A stretch of 64,000 bases of DNA from Aphanomyces cochlioides (GCA_019828595.1 JAHQRK010000001.1:1612001-1676000), one strand, 5' to 3'. Numbered from the stretch's first letter, positions 1 to 11,042 are shown. A program made the numbers and translations. The notes: generated from the sequence alone by a model not told the origin.

Positions 1-75
1 GATCATCCTGATGACGATGCGCATCTCCCAGACTCCCCCTCAGCTGGTGGTGCGGCCGAAATGATAGATGTCTGA
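1..75 (+). CDS. 3' end of antisense ORF B, copy 1 (partial at window edge)
   Basis: The last 24 codons of the acidic tail (DDHPDDDAHLPDSPSAGG...), identical to 10826-10900, ending in TGA. The rest lies outside the window. It shows that a further unit of the tandem array, or at least more of this one, continues leftward. Confidence 0.6.
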   Translation, partial: DHPDDDAHLPDSPSAGGAAEMIDV

Positions 76-217
76 GGCGAAGGCTAGTGTTTTCCATTTT
101 TTCCCATAATGGTATAATTCATTCTTTTGCTTGTATTCTTGATTTTCTCAGGGTAAATATGTATAATCCAATGTAATCCAAATAAAATCATATATAACGG
201 AATAATTTCCGCATCAC

Positions 218-883
218 CTAGGCATCCTGTTGTTCAATGGGTTCCAAGTCTGGGATATCTTCATCAGGTTCTTCTGCTGTATCGCTCAATTCGTCGTTTT
301 GTCCTGACAAAAACCCATCATGCTTGGTCATATTCAACCGACCCAGTTTCAATCTCTCCTGCTCAAATTCATAAACAACTTCGGAAGGCAATAAATGGAT
401 GGTTGGTACCCATTCCCAGGTTTCTCCCTTTTCCAACTGGACTTCATACTCCTTGACATGGTCTTGATAACGACAATTTCTAATACCAAAGACGACTCGA
501 TGGTCCTCGTCAGGCTCGAAGGAGTCTTCTGGCAAAAATAATTCTTCCTCAAAATCCACTGGGCTTTGGCTTTCCATGGTGTCGATTGGTCTGGTCACGA
601 ATAATCGTCGCAGTTTCAGACGTGAGTCGTGTATCTCTGCATGGAAACGTCGATTGCGGCCATTTTCTCTCCCAGTTGACTCCAAAATACTAGAATAATT
701 CGTCTTTTTGTCGATCACCCTGAAGGGACCATGCCACAAGTGAGCTAATTTCTTCTTCACACCGGCTTTGACTTGGTCTATATACATCCATACGGAGTCC
801 CCCACCTTGACTCTATTTTCAACATCCGTGGGAAGTTGGGAATTGTGATTTCTCGCCCTTTCTTTTATAGCTTCTTCCAACAA
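218..883 (-). CDS. int: Integrase C-terminal domain and tail, copy 1
   Basis: Identical in reading to 11043-11708 of copy 2, including the in-frame TAG just upstream (914-916). The SH3-like domain motif KVGDSVW ... LWHGPFRV is present. Confidence 0.75.
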   Translation of the reverse strand: MLEEAIKERARNHNSQLPTDVENRVKVGDSVWMYIDQVKAGVKKKLAHLWHGPFRVIDKKTNYSSILESTGRENGRNRRFHAEIHDSRLKLRRLFVTRPIDTMESQSPVDFEEELFLPEDSFEPDEDHRVVFGIRNCRYQDHVKEYEVQLEKGETWEWVPTIHLLPSEVVYEFEQERLKLGRLNMTKHDGFLSGQNDELSDTAEEPDEDIPDLEPIEQQDA

Positions 884-913
884 TTTATGGGTGGCAATTC
901 GACTGTTCCTGTG

Positions 914-2263
914 CTACTGGTATAGAGATAGTCTCCATCGGTATGCTTCGTGATCTCTGTTCGTTCGAGTAGGAGGTAGACTAGCCGTGATGGTTGTAAA
1001 AGGATCCCATCCATGGATGATGAAGAACGGCGTTTCCCGGCGAGTCGCTGAAGGCGCCGTATTTATGGCAAACACTAACCGAGCTGCATACTCATCCCAA
1101 TCGCGCTGTTTTGGATCTGATATATATAGTTTAATCGATCGGATGAGAGTTTGGATGGCTCTCTCAGCCGTTCCATTCGCTTGAGGCCTGTAAGCGAAGG
1201 TCGGCATAGGCGCTTGTCCCAACATGGATATAAAATGGGTAAATACTTCGCTCATAAATGAGGGCTCCCGATCATACCTGAGTTCACGACAAGCACCAAA
1301 GCGATTAAATACAGTCTCTTCAAATGCTTTTGCCATGGTATGAGCCCGTCGATCGGGAGTTGCCTTACACATCACTAATCCTGAGAAATTGTCAAAAAAT
1401 ACCACAAGTTGGGTGTTTCCAGCAAAGGATCGGGGTAAATCGGTAGCGATGTCAAAATTAATCAAATCCATAGGGTGAGACGGAAGTAAATTGCCCGGAC
1501 TACGTGCACCCACTCGGGGTGTTGGTCCACCCTGTGAACAGAAACCACACGCCCCAACATAATTCTCTACATCGGTGAACATTCCATGCCAGAAAAAATG
1601 TTTTCGTGCTCGCTCACAAGTGATCCTTGCTTTGAAATGTCCACCCTCAGTGCTGTCATGTACATGTTGGAGAATTGTAGGAATTAGTTCAGTGGGTATG
1701 ACCAATGTCCAAAGCAGCTCAGGTAGGGGGCTCCTCTTTTTTGTCCAATTTAATCGATATAAAGCCTCTTCTTCCCCGATTTCGTACATAGCCACTTCTT
1801 TCTGGATTCTCTTGCAATCTTCAGTAGACAGGCTATCCATATTCCCTAGGATAAATTGCTTCAACTGGAACCACTTCTTTTCACGATCCTGAGCTTGGCT
1901 AATTCGTATAATCCGTATTTTCATATTCAAGCCGATGACTTTTGGGGTAGGCCGTGAATGGGTGAAAGCCATTATATTTCCCTTTTCTTCAATGGAGCGG
2001 GGATGATTGGGGCTGCCGACAATCTCCTCCTCTTTTATCATGATCAACTCGGGCAGAAGATTTTTCGCATGCAATTCATGGAGATCCTTGTCATTTAATT
2101 CAGTCCATTCTCCATCATTTTTCATCCCAATTGACGCCAAGTGATCCGCGCTCCCATTCCATTGTCTAAGCACATGATGATACTCCAGGGAAGGAATGGA
2201 TCTTCTAATTCCCGCAGCTTTTTCAACTCCGATTGTAGATGAGATTGTTTGCATTGCATCCAA
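914..2263 (-). CDS. int: RNase H tail and integrase, copy 1
   Basis: 449 residues with the same sequence as copy 2 as far as read: HHCC zinc domain, the three catalytic acidic residues and the same terminal TAG. Open in itself, but downstream of the RT frameshift of copy 1. Confidence 0.78.
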   Translation of the reverse strand: MDAMQTISSTIGVEKAAGIRRSIPSLEYHHVLRQWNGSADHLASIGMKNDGEWTELNDKDLHELHAKNLLPELIMIKEEEIVGSPNHPRSIEEKGNIMAFTHSRPTPKVIGLNMKIRIIRISQAQDREKKWFQLKQFILGNMDSLSTEDCKRIQKEVAMYEIGEEEALYRLNWTKKRSPLPELLWTLVIPTELIPTILQHVHDSTEGGHFKARITCERARKHFFWHGMFTDVENYVGACGFCSQGGPTPRVGARSPGNLLPSHPMDLINFDIATDLPRSFAGNTQLVVFFDNFSGLVMCKATPDRRAHTMAKAFEETVFNRFGACRELRYDREPSFMSEVFTHFISMLGQAPMPTFAYRPQANGTAERAIQTLIRSIKLYISDPKQRDWDEYAARLVFAINTAPSATRRETPFFIIHGWDPFTTITASLPPTRTNRDHEAYRWRLSLYQ

Positions 2264-3732
2264 TCCATGGCTTGATGAATGACCAATTTCGAGTCTCCAA
2301 AAACATGCAGTGACCGTATCCCGAAATTTGCGGCAGCTCTTACAGCAGATATAGCTCCTTCGTATTTGGCTACATTAACGGTCACATCGTCTAATCCGCC
2401 GTAAGATGCCCACAGTATTCTCCATTCAGGGAGATTCCAGATGATAGTACTCCACACTCCAAATTTATTTGACATTTTGATTGTGCCATCAAAGGTGGCG
2501 ATATGAATTTCTTCACTCCTGGGAAAACGGGGAATTGTGGCTTTCCTCGGTTGCAGTCCAAACTTCACCCGATTCGGTTCGAACAATTTTAATTCATGCA
2601 TGGTGATTGAATCGGGTGGATGTATAGTGTTGGTCAACTTTATTGGTAAATTCCATCGTCCATCCAGTTCTTGTACAGTCACTACTTGAATTGTCCACGG
2701 TGCTAGCATAGCAGCCCAATGTAAATTCTCCGCTTTCGCTTGTTTGTCCTTCATCAACCATTGAAGTAGGGAATATCGGGAGTAGACCACTAACACCTTA
2801 CTTCGGACCTCGAAGAAACAAGTCTTCAGGACGCGTAATAGGGCCAATATTTCCTTAGCCCATCCTTCGTATCGACACTCTCCACCCTTTAACACTCGGC
2901 CACAAAACCTTGTGGGGAAGAATAATCCATCTTGATCCTGGCACAATGTGGCTGAAATTGCCCACTCCGTCGTATATAGCAATATATGGCAATCCTTGTT
3001 CGGAGCCGAATGTTTCAGAGTTGGCAAGGAGGCGAAATCCCTCTTTAATTCCTCAAATGCACATTTTGCCGCATCAGATATTCGCCCTTCCTCAATGTCT
3101 TCTCTGGATAATTCATATAGACTGCTGGCCTTGATGGCATAATTTTCTATGAACCTGGAATAAAAATTCAATGATCCTAGAAACGACTGGATTCCTTGGA
3201 GAGAAGTGGGGAACTCCAACTCTAGTAATTGTTCCAACCCTTTTGGTTTGGCCGATAATCCTTCGCTTGAGATCCAGTGCCCAAGGAATTCGACTTTCCT
3301 CTTACCAAACTTGCTTTTGGAGGCACTAATGCTGACGTTAAAGTGTGTGAGGCGTCTCAAAATGCGATCAGTAAGCTCAACGATTTCGTCCCAGGTTTCG
3401 GCTCCGTCACTAATATCATCTGCAAAGGATGTGCGACTTGCTACGGGTGGCATGGACTCCTGAGGATAGCGATAATTAATCTTGAACATATCTCGGGGTT
3501 CGCCGTTTTCGTCCACTTCACTAACCCCCGGAGGCAAATCAACAAAGCCAAATAAAGCATTGGTAATCATTCTCTGGTAAATCATAGGAGCATTTTTCAA
3601 TCCTTGCGCCATCCGAGTCCACTCAAAATGTCCTAAAGGGCAGATAAAGGCGCTAATTAATCTTGCTCTTTTCGTTGCTCTGACCCCAAAAACCACTAGC
3701 ATTGTCCAAGGAGAGGAACCATTGAATTGCAT
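2122..3732 (-). pseudogene. pol: RT C-terminal part and RNase H domains, copy 1
   Basis: Downstream part of the frameshifted pol: AQGLKNAP, FADD catalytic box, thumb, degenerate first RNase H and the second RNase H (FGDSKLV). It ends in the same place and overlaps the integrase ORF exactly as in copy 2. The N-terminal residues before RATKRARL are out-of-frame translation. Confidence 0.78.
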
Positions 3733-4663
3733 TAAAATTTGCTAGCATGGTATCTAGGGTGGGCATCGGAGAAAGCAATAATTCCTGTAGTCCATTTATC
3801 GCCCTATAATCAACACAAAGGCGAATGTTGGATCCACCCTTCTTTAGAACTATTACAATCGGAGAAGCCCAGGGTGATTTGGAAAAAGTGATCAAGCCAT
3901 AATCCAACAATCCTTTCAGAAGGTCAAATAATTGTTTCAAATGTTCCGGACGAACTCGGCGAGCTCGTTGGGCAATTGGACGGGTATTGCCGACATCAAT
4001 ATCACAGACCGCTCCTCTGGCGGCAGGCGGCAGACCATTGCCAGAGTGGATGAAGAATTTCTTATATTTCATCAACACCCTCTTCATCTTGTCCCGCTCT
4101 TCTTCGGGTTGATCAGGTTCTCCGAAATCCAGTTTCTCGATGTCTACGGGTTCCGCATCTGGAATAATTTCTGTGATCATGGCCAATTGATTTTCCATCT
4201 CTTCCGTCGTCATGTCGATCCCCTCTCTAATTTGCAATTCGGGATCCAAACCCTCTTGGTCAATATCCGGCGCTGTATTGAGAAGGAAGATGCTAGGGGC
4301 TGGAGGCTGTGCTTCCTGACGCGGTCCAGGAAATTCTGGCAAGATCCCGGATAACTCGGAGTCTTCGATTCCTTCCTCGACAAAGTGTGGAGGATCTGGC
4401 GGTGAGATAGAAAAATAGGCAGAGGTAAGCCTTTCCTTCTCTTGCCTAATTTTCGCGTCGATCATCTCGGTTGTTGGTTTTATGCCTTCTTTGGTCATAA
4501 AAAAACCGGGGATGTGTTGGCTCTCGTTCTTCTGAGGAATGGTCGATTGCTCATGGCTTGCCACTTGTCGAGAAAGGAAGCGGCGAGTGAAGCTTCCCTC
4601 ATAGACCTCGTCTTCCCAATCACGATATCGGTTGCTATTTGTGCGGATCATTTTGGGATTCAT
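3653..4663 (-). pseudogene. pol: RT N-terminal part, copy 1 (frameshifted)
   Basis: Same linker and RT fingers as copy 2 (SPWASPIVIVLKK, CVDYRAIN, SLDNASGFW). A 2 bp deletion directly after the SGFW motif shifts the frame, replacing the following residues. The rest of RT continues in the ORF 2122-3732. The break lies upstream of the catalytic FADD box, so copy 1 cannot make RT without a compensating shift. Confidence 0.8.
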
Positions 4664-4729
4664 CGGTCGTTCCCCCTGGCAGCTACGGCTCCCAGAATCG
4701 TACGAGGCAATAGGCTCACCCCCATAGAA

Positions 4730-5653
4730 CTAATGTTGGTGACTCGGGCAGCCACGGGGAGTCTGTTTGATCCGCTCAACATGGTGGTGATCACATCTCT
4801 TCCCCCGGTGCACCCAATATTCACAGTCGCTTTCGATGTGGGGGGGAACTGCTCCAAAGGGGACAATAATGGATTCCCCCGGGTTGATCCAAGTTTGTTT
4901 CGTTGTTTCCACGCAATGTACGGTTCCTCGTTGGTAGTGTGTGGGTCGATATAATAATTCCACACATTCTCCGTCTGGCAACGACATCTCACGCCGAGCG
5001 GTATCGACTGTAACATGAGCTCGAGAGAGGAAATCCATGCCCAGCACTACATTGAAACTGACATCACCCAAGTCGCACACATCGATCTCGAGGCAATAAA
5101 CTAGACCATTTGCAATTGTGATCTTGACGGGTACGGTGCCCAGGGTGAAAACAGAATTCGATCCAAGTCCATTTATTTGAGTCTTCCGTCGGGTATCCAT
5201 GGGTAATCCAAGCCATTCCACTGCTCTCAAATGAAGTACGCTCAGATCGGCTCCGGTATCGGCCAGAATTACTGAGTCATGATTCATGATTTTTGCATTG
5301 AGCAAAGCTTGGTGACTCCCTTTTTGTCCTCTCTCTGGCTCCGAGAAAAATCCCAGTGTCTCGCCTTCTTGTAATTCAAACCCCCAAGGTAAGATTGTGC
5401 TGTCATTGGCGGCGAAGTGAGTTGCAATCATGGGTTTCTCGGAGTTGATCGATATATTCCAAATTACTGGATTCTTGTTTTCTATGCAAAATGCAGAGTG
5501 ACACGGGATCCCTTGGAGCTTTCCTTTTTTCTTCTTGATGATTTCTTCCTGCTCGTTGGAGATTTCCGTCACTTTTGTCGATGATTTTTCTTGGGGTTTT
5601 CTTCTTTTTTCCTTTTTGTTCTGTGGGTTTGTGCTTGAGTCAGTCCGGCACAA
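4730..5653 (-). CDS. pro: Aspartic protease region, copy 1
   Basis: Same protease domain as in copy 2 (ADTGAD active site, GMDFLSRA flap-side motif), ending at the same TAG. A 10 bp deletion in a direct repeat near 5597 changes the upstream frame, so the -1 frameshift from gag no longer leads into the protease. In this copy the domain is probably not made as Gag-Pro. Confidence 0.72.
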   Translation of the reverse strand: MCRTDSSTNPQNKKEKRRKPQEKSSTKVTEISNEQEEIIKKKKGKLQGIPCHSAFCIENKNPVIWNISINSEKPMIATHFAANDSTILPWGFELQEGETLGFFSEPERGQKGSHQALLNAKIMNHDSVILADTGADLSVLHLRAVEWLGLPMDTRRKTQINGLGSNSVFTLGTVPVKITIANGLVYCLEIDVCDLGDVSFNVVLGMDFLSRAHVTVDTARREMSLPDGECVELLYRPTHYQRGTVHCVETTKQTWINPGESIIVPFGAVPPHIESDCEYWVHRGKRCDHHHVERIKQTPRGCPSHQH

Positions 5654-5678
5654 TTGAGACGCAGCGGGGCCTCCGGAC

Positions 5679-7073
5679 TTACAAGTTTAAACATTCCAAT
5701 GATGGCATGTTTTCAATTCCATGCGCTTCCAGGAATGTTTTGAGTTCCGCGATCTTCTCCCTTTTTTCGCATCGTTCGTATTTGTTGTGGGGAGGAACGC
5801 AAATTGGGCAAGCTTTGAAGCAGTTCGAGTCTGGATGGCCCATTTTGTTGCATAGAACGCAATAGACGTTCGCCCAACACTGACCATCTACTGAGTAGTG
5901 CTCTCTCCCGCACTCACTGCACTTGATTTTCCTGGCATTCCCATAATTTCGCCCAAGGGCAAATATCTCAGCTCGTGATGTCGTAGGAGATGCCGGTGGT
6001 GGTTCGTACATCGACGCTCGATCGTAGGGGATGTCAATAAGTTGGACATTTCCTTTCTTCGCCTTGGTTCGATCTTGAGAATTCATAGGTGTCGCCGTAG
6101 TTGGCCGGTTCAGAGGGTAACTTTTTCCCATGAATTCGTCAATTTCTTCCGATTTACGCATTCGATCGACGAATCTTTCCAAGTCAACAATGGACTGGAA
6201 GTGATGGCGGCTGATGGCCATGCCCAAAGATCGGTCGTATAATGTTCGTGCAAAGTGATCGATGTGTCGGTCCAAATGTCGCCGATTTTTCCGATAGTCC
6301 ACTCCGATTCGCAAAGCCGCAGCGTTAAGTCGGACGAAGTAGGCCCTCACTTTTTCGTGCGGTTTTTGGTACATGCAGTAGTACAAGTCTTCTTGATCAA
6401 TGGCGCTCTGGACGTATTCCTTCATGAAGCTTTGGCGCAATTGTCTCCACGTACGCTTTTGAGGGCCCTCCAACTGGGAAACCCATTCTTGTACATACTT
6501 GGTGGTATACAATCGAAATCGTCGTCGGGTCTCTTCATCCGACCATTGGCAGGCGTAGCTGGTCTCTTCGAACTTCCGCAACCAAGTGCCGGCAGTGTCT
6601 CGATCACTGAACTCTCCATCGAAAATGGTCAAGGGCTCGACAGGCATGAGCCTGAGTGTTCTCGTACGATCTTCCGCGACACCCACCGGGGCAGGCTCGT
6701 CCTCGAGATCCCAAGGGCCGCCGTCATCTTCAGGAAGGGAAGGATTGGCGTCCTCCGCCTTTCGCATCATTGACATCAATTGTCGGATCAGAGTGGTGTT
6801 GTTTGCATCAAGCTTGGACTCAAGCATCGACTGTGTGACCACAGTCTGGGCACCTGAGGTAGTGCCGTGTTCTGAGGGTGTTCCCGATCCATGTGATTGA
6901 CGGATGGGATCCCCTCGGTAGGAAGACAAGGGAGGACCCGGAGGTCCCCTAATCTCGCCTTCCTGCGTATACCACGTAGGCGAAACCGGCGTAAGATGGC
7001 GCGTTTCGTCAAGAGGCGGTTGTTCTTCTACCACGTGTGATGGTTCTTCAGCATTGATCGTATACGAACTCAT
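5679..7073 (-). CDS. gag: Gag polyprotein, copy 1
   Basis: A 464-residue protein identical, as far as read, to Gag of copy 2, including the CCHC knuckle and the same stop next to the slippery heptamer (5685-5691). Unlike copy 2, its downstream protease frame is shifted by a 10 bp deletion, so Gag may be the only usable product of this part of copy 1. Confidence 0.83.
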   Translation of the reverse strand: MSSYTINAEEPSHVVEEQPPLDETRHLTPVSPTWYTQEGEIRGPPGPPLSSYRGDPIRQSHGSGTPSEHGTTSGAQTVVTQSMLESKLDANNTTLIRQLMSMMRKAEDANPSLPEDDGGPWDLEDEPAPVGVAEDRTRTLRLMPVEPLTIFDGEFSDRDTAGTWLRKFEETSYACQWSDEETRRRFRLYTTKYVQEWVSQLEGPQKRTWRQLRQSFMKEYVQSAIDQEDLYYCMYQKPHEKVRAYFVRLNAAALRIGVDYRKNRRHLDRHIDHFARTLYDRSLGMAISRHHFQSIVDLERFVDRMRKSEEIDEFMGKSYPLNRPTTATPMNSQDRTKAKKGNVQLIDIPYDRASMYEPPPASPTTSRAEIFALGRNYGNARKIKCSECGREHYSVDGQCWANVYCVLCNKMGHPDSNCFKACPICVPPHNKYERCEKREKIAELKTFLEAHGIENMPSLECLNL

Positions 7074-7103
7074 TGGAGGCTAAACCCGGTCTGGCGCTCC
7101 ACT

Positions 7104-7982
7104 TGTGGGGAAGGTGGACGCACAAAGAAAGCACGCCCGCACAAGAATGTCTAGGTGACTGGTAATTTGTAGAGCTTTCGACTCCGAGTTCGGTTACGGT
7201 CGGGGGCTTCCTGGACTTTGCAAGGGTCTGGAAGTGGGGGTGAAATGGGGGCTGACTCTTCGCCAACAACAGTCGCAGTTGACACGGAGCAGGCAAAGCA
7301 GGCAGAGGCAGAGGGGTTCTTGTAGCTCGGACAAGAGGTGTGTCGCAGTTGACAGCAAGGCAGGAGGAAACCAAAGATCACCGTGAATGAAACTCGGGCA
7401 ATCCGGGAGAAAGCAGGAGGTCGCCGCGAATGAAACTCGGTCAACCAACAACAGGACACGGGCGCTGACGATACACGCGGCCGCTCCAACAATCTTCTTG
7501 GCGTCGATAACTTCACAACAAGAGAGCAGATGAACTCAATGGCTCATACACCGCAAAAGAGGAAGTACATTATTCGATTTAATCCTAATGGAAAGCTAAT
7601 CTAGTTTCTTTACACGTCAATGACACCGTGAGTGCACCCTCCTTGTCGTTCTTCACACTTGTGACTGCTCTTACTCACTCTTCGTTGTCGACTGGTTCTG
7701 CCGTTGCTTCTTGTATCATTTGTGGCAGTAGCTATTAGCTGCCGTTTTGCGAGTCAGTTGGGCTGGTTTGGATGCCGCTGTAATTCGCTTCGCCCCTTCG
7801 TAACGGTGTGGTTCTTTCCTGGTTCCGATCGTTCCGACGCTTCCCAGGAGTTCCCGGGAAAGCCAGGTCGTCTGGAGTCTTCAACGTGAGAGACATGAAC
7901 GGGTTGACGCGACGGATCGGGCGGCTTGAGGGTTGTAGGGTTACCAAATGTCCCAAGTTTCACAGGATTATTCTCCTTCACA
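7104..7982 (-). repeat. LTR shared by copies 1 and 2
   Basis: Same sequence as 17941-18819. It serves as 3' LTR of copy 2 and 5' LTR of copy 1. The gag start of copy 1 lies only about 30 bases beyond its inner edge, leaving a very short leader. Confidence 0.7.
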
Positions 7983-8284
7983 AGCCACCCTGGTCTCGGT
8001 GCGACTCCCAGAGAAAGCGCCAGAGCAAACAAGCTACTGTAGTATATTCGTTCTTCGCTCAGATAGGGGCTGGGAGAAATTGACTTCAAAATTGCGTTGG
8101 TGGCTATCATGAGTCAAACCAGGGGCCATACTCGGCTGACTTCGGTCAGATCGAACGCATCTTCGAATGGACGTCAATCGAAACGAACGTCGCCAATACA
8201 GGGAGAAGCAAGCAATCTCCCATTCGTTCCGCCAAAGGGGGAATTCCGGCCTTCGCCAGTGTCTTCCCTTCGACATCGTATGGA

Positions 8285-8719
8285 ATGCCGTCCACCCAGC
8301 CTCAGCAAGAGTCCCCACAGTCTTCTCGTCGCTCGTCTGAAACCGACTTTGAGCCAACCGTGCCTGGTCCGGAGGCGCATAGCCCCACTTCCGAGCTTCG
8401 AAACCAAGCGCTTCATATCACGCAACTCAACGTTCGTCTTTCTGAACAAGGGCGGTTGCTGGCGCAGGCTAATGAGCGTATCCAACTTCTTAACACTGAG
8501 ATCGAACGACTAACCGATGCCGTCGCGCAACTGTCAACAGGGGAGCAATCCGGTCGTCGCCGTTCTGGTCCACCTTGCGGCATGTTGACGCGTCGCGGCA
8601 AACCATCTTCGAATCCTCTGTCCACATGCGTGTATAGGGCCGCGGGACGCCATCTCGAGCAAAAAGGCCAGTCGCATTCAGACACGGCGTCCACGGAAGC
8701 CGATGACGATCAACTGTAG
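8285..8719 (+). CDS. Antisense ORF A of the retroelement (coiled-coil protein)
   Basis: 144 residues on the strand opposite to gag-pol, between pol and the 3' LTR. Residues about 45-85 (LRNQALHITQLNVRLSEQ and on through LLNTEIERLTDAV) form a clear heptad coiled coil flanked by Ser/Pro/Arg-rich ends. An upstream frame (8108 to about 8285) with similar composition may be its true N-terminus after a frameshift. No family recognised. The position matches the extra antisense ORFs reported between pol and the 3' LTR in plant Tat-type elements, but sequence kinship is not claimed. It could be a regulatory or structural accessory protein, or an acquired gene fragment. Confidence 0.5.
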   Translation: MPSTQPQQESPQSSRRSSETDFEPTVPGPEAHSPTSELRNQALHITQLNVRLSEQGRLLAQANERIQLLNTEIERLTDAVAQLSTGEQSGRRRSGPPCGMLTRRGKPSSNPLSTCVYRAAGRHLEQKGQSHSDTASTEADDDQL

Positions 8720-8883
8720 TTTCTCTAGCCGTTGATGTCCATTCTACTTCTCGACCAACGGGCGAATTCGGTTCTTAATTTTCAGGATAAAACGGGATTT
8801 TCTTGTTTCTCTCCTTCTCTCGCCGTTGTGTCCTCGTCGCGCATTTCAGGTCTATTCCGTTCGTGCCCATTTTCATATTTGCC

Positions 8884-10900
8884 ATGTCGTCAAGTGGTTC
8901 CGCTGCTAACTTGAAGGCTGCCGACAATTTGGTCCGGGATCTGTTGGCTCGCCCTGATATTTTGACCGAGCCATACGAATCGCTCATGTTCTGGACCCCG
9001 GCAACGAGGCAAGCAGAAGAAAGTATCAATAACCGGGATGCCGCAAGTTTGGATACATCGGCGCTTTGAATACCCGACTTTTTGCTGATTTTCTTTTTGA
9101 AGTCGAAACCCGTACAACTGAGATGGACAATTATCTTCAGAAGATCCAGCGGGAATCCCAGAATGATTTGGCACTCATTGATCAACAGCATGTCGCTCAT
9201 CGTGCCCAACTTATTGACCCGTCGCTGGAATATTTGGCCGCTTTTGCATTGGAACAGCGCTTGAGTCGTGTGTTAACAATCATGAGACACCATTCGAGAG
9301 CACTCGACGGGCGAACCCGTGAGATTGCCGACTTCATCCGAGCTCTGAATCAATTCTCAACAAACGTGACCAGTAACTTCCCAATTGCTCACACTTACAG
9401 TGGACGCCTCAGACATTTTCGAAGTATGGAAACTTCCATGTCCCGTTACGTCGCCGCCCAAAGTAGAGCCATGGATGTAGTGAGGAATGGTGTGGAGACT
9501 GCCCGCTTTCACCTCTTTTCTATCGCCCGAAGGCATCCGGAGTTTTTTCCCCCCAACATCACCAATTGTTTCGATCATCATCCATTTCCACCCTTGTCAG
9601 CGACCGCACCAGCCAATCAGGGACCAAGTCACAGTAATTCAAGCGCCGAGAGTGATTCGTCAGGACAAGGTGGTCGAATGTCAGATAGCAGCGCATTCGG
9701 AGCCCTCCATATTCCTCCTCTTCCGACAGTGACGCGGGGTCGGATGGCTTTCCACCTTTGCGTTCATCCGATGGTAACGAGGCAACGCCGATTGTCATCA
9801 ACGGCTCGAGTCCCGAGGCTCCCGATCGATCGATCAAGCGGAAGAGAAGTTCTGGAAAACGGAGCAAGCGTAGTCAACCCAAGAGACGCTGTCATTTCGA
9901 CCCATTCGCCGTGACCCCACCCACTCCTCGGTCATTCCAGACGTCGCCTCCGACGAAGAGCCGTATGACTCCGAACCTGGTCTCGATCATCTCCCCACGA
10001 TTTATCAGCCTGTTCATGTCCTGGAGCAAAACCATATCGAGTCGCCCTGAACCATCTTGTGGGTTGCATCAACGTGTCTCGCCAAATCAACGCTCCCCTT
10101 GCAGCGGATTTGGACCGCCTTGCCGACGCGATGATCGATATGGCCCATGTCATGGTGGAACAAGGGCGAAGATTGGCGAATACCACTGCTCGCCTCGAAG
10201 CTCAACAATTCAATCAGGAAATTCCAAGGATCCGACAAGCCCTGGAGCGTATTGTCAACAAGAGCGCAGCTGAACCTACTCCAGCTCCCGCCCCTCAAGG
10301 CAATTTGTGTGGTGGTCGTATGTCTGACGGGTCATCCTGCGAGATTCCACGCGACACTTGTTTTCTCCGCCATGAGGGGGTACATGTGGATAACGCCTCT
10401 CACTCCTTGTGTTATGGTCCAAGCATCAAGGCGGGGAAGCACGCACGTTGCCGTAACTATTGGAGACGCTGCAAAGTGCATAACCCATCTACCACCAGAA
10501 TTATTACAAGGCGGTCAACAAGGTGCCCGACGACTCGTCCGCTCGTGGTTTGGTGCATAACCGAAGCGAATTATTGCGGGAGGTAGAGCGGACGTTCGGT
10601 AACAAGAGTCACACCGTTAAGTCGAAGAGTGGCGGTGGGCGAAGCAAGTCTCGTGGTCGGGCCGGTGATGAGAAGGGAGACGAATTGTATCTTCGAGGTC
10701 CCCAATACCCAACTCGTTTGACTCATGATCGTCGTCTTGAACGGTGGGCTCGCCTCACCCGCTTCCTCGAAGCGGTGGATCAAGGCCCCGATGTCGATGA
10801 CCAAGGTCCTGACAACCCTCCGGATGATCATCCTGATGACGATGCGCATCTCCCAGACTCCCCCTCAGCTGGTGGTGCGGCCGAAATGATAGATGTCTGA
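8884..10900 (+). pseudogene. Antisense ORF B of the retroelement (helical protein with Cys/His motif, several frameshifts)
   Basis: Protein-like coding runs through three frames: 8884-9069, 9066-9914, about 9758-9950, about 9940-10050, 10059-10490 and about 10490-10900. Composition continues smoothly across the joints, as if one protein of about 650 residues had picked up five or so frameshifts; small introns are a weaker option. Seen in order: a helical region (about 9100-9550), a basic nuclear-localisation-like stretch (KRKRSSGKRSKRSQPKRR near 9830), a second helical segment (10090-10260), a zinc-binding-like motif CGGRMSDGSSC ... CFLRH (10305-10370), and an Asp/Pro-rich acidic tail ending at 10900. 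Function unknown. The last 75 bases recur at 1-75 as the start of copy 1. Confidence 0.5.
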
Positions 10901-11042
10901 GGCGAAGGCTAGTGTTTTCCATTTTTTCCCATAATGGTATAATTCATTCTTTTGCTTGTATTCTTGATTTTCTCAGGGTAAATATGTATAATCCAATGTA
11001 ATCCAAATAAAATCATATATAACGGAATAATTTCCGCATCAC

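Larger units (their letters stand above)
1..7982 (-). mobile_element. Second tandem copy of the same LTR retrotransposon (copy 1, cut by window edge)
   Basis: Positions 1 to 7982 repeat 10826-18819 at an offset of 10825, rising to 10827 and then 10837 after two small indels. Only a few substitutions were noticed. The copy shares LTR 7104-7982 with copy 2, giving internal-LTR-internal-LTR. It carries a 2 bp deletion in RT (near 3686) and a 10 bp deletion in a direct repeat (near 5597) that copy 2 lacks, so its pol is further damaged. Such an array can arise by LTR-LTR recombination of tandem or circular DNA, or by unequal exchange. Assembly duplication cannot be excluded, although the private indels argue against simple duplication of reads. 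Confidence 0.88.

Noticed and set aside
6255..6773. 172-codon plus-strand ORF opposite gag (also at 17092-17610)
   Set aside because: It is the shadow of the well-supported gag frame, with no domain features.
7555..7565. AAAAGAGGAAG as a plus-strand polypurine tract marking a shorter LTR starting at 7566
   Set aside because: The next bases (TACATT) do not begin TG, and the TGTG...CACA pair with a primer-like site at 7081-7101 fits better; kept only as an alternative.
9061..9072. CTT TGA at the joint of antisense frames, resembling the bacterial RF2 +1 frameshift site
   Set aside because: The following open frame is the -1 frame, not +1, so the resemblance is fortuitous; a plain indel is more likely.
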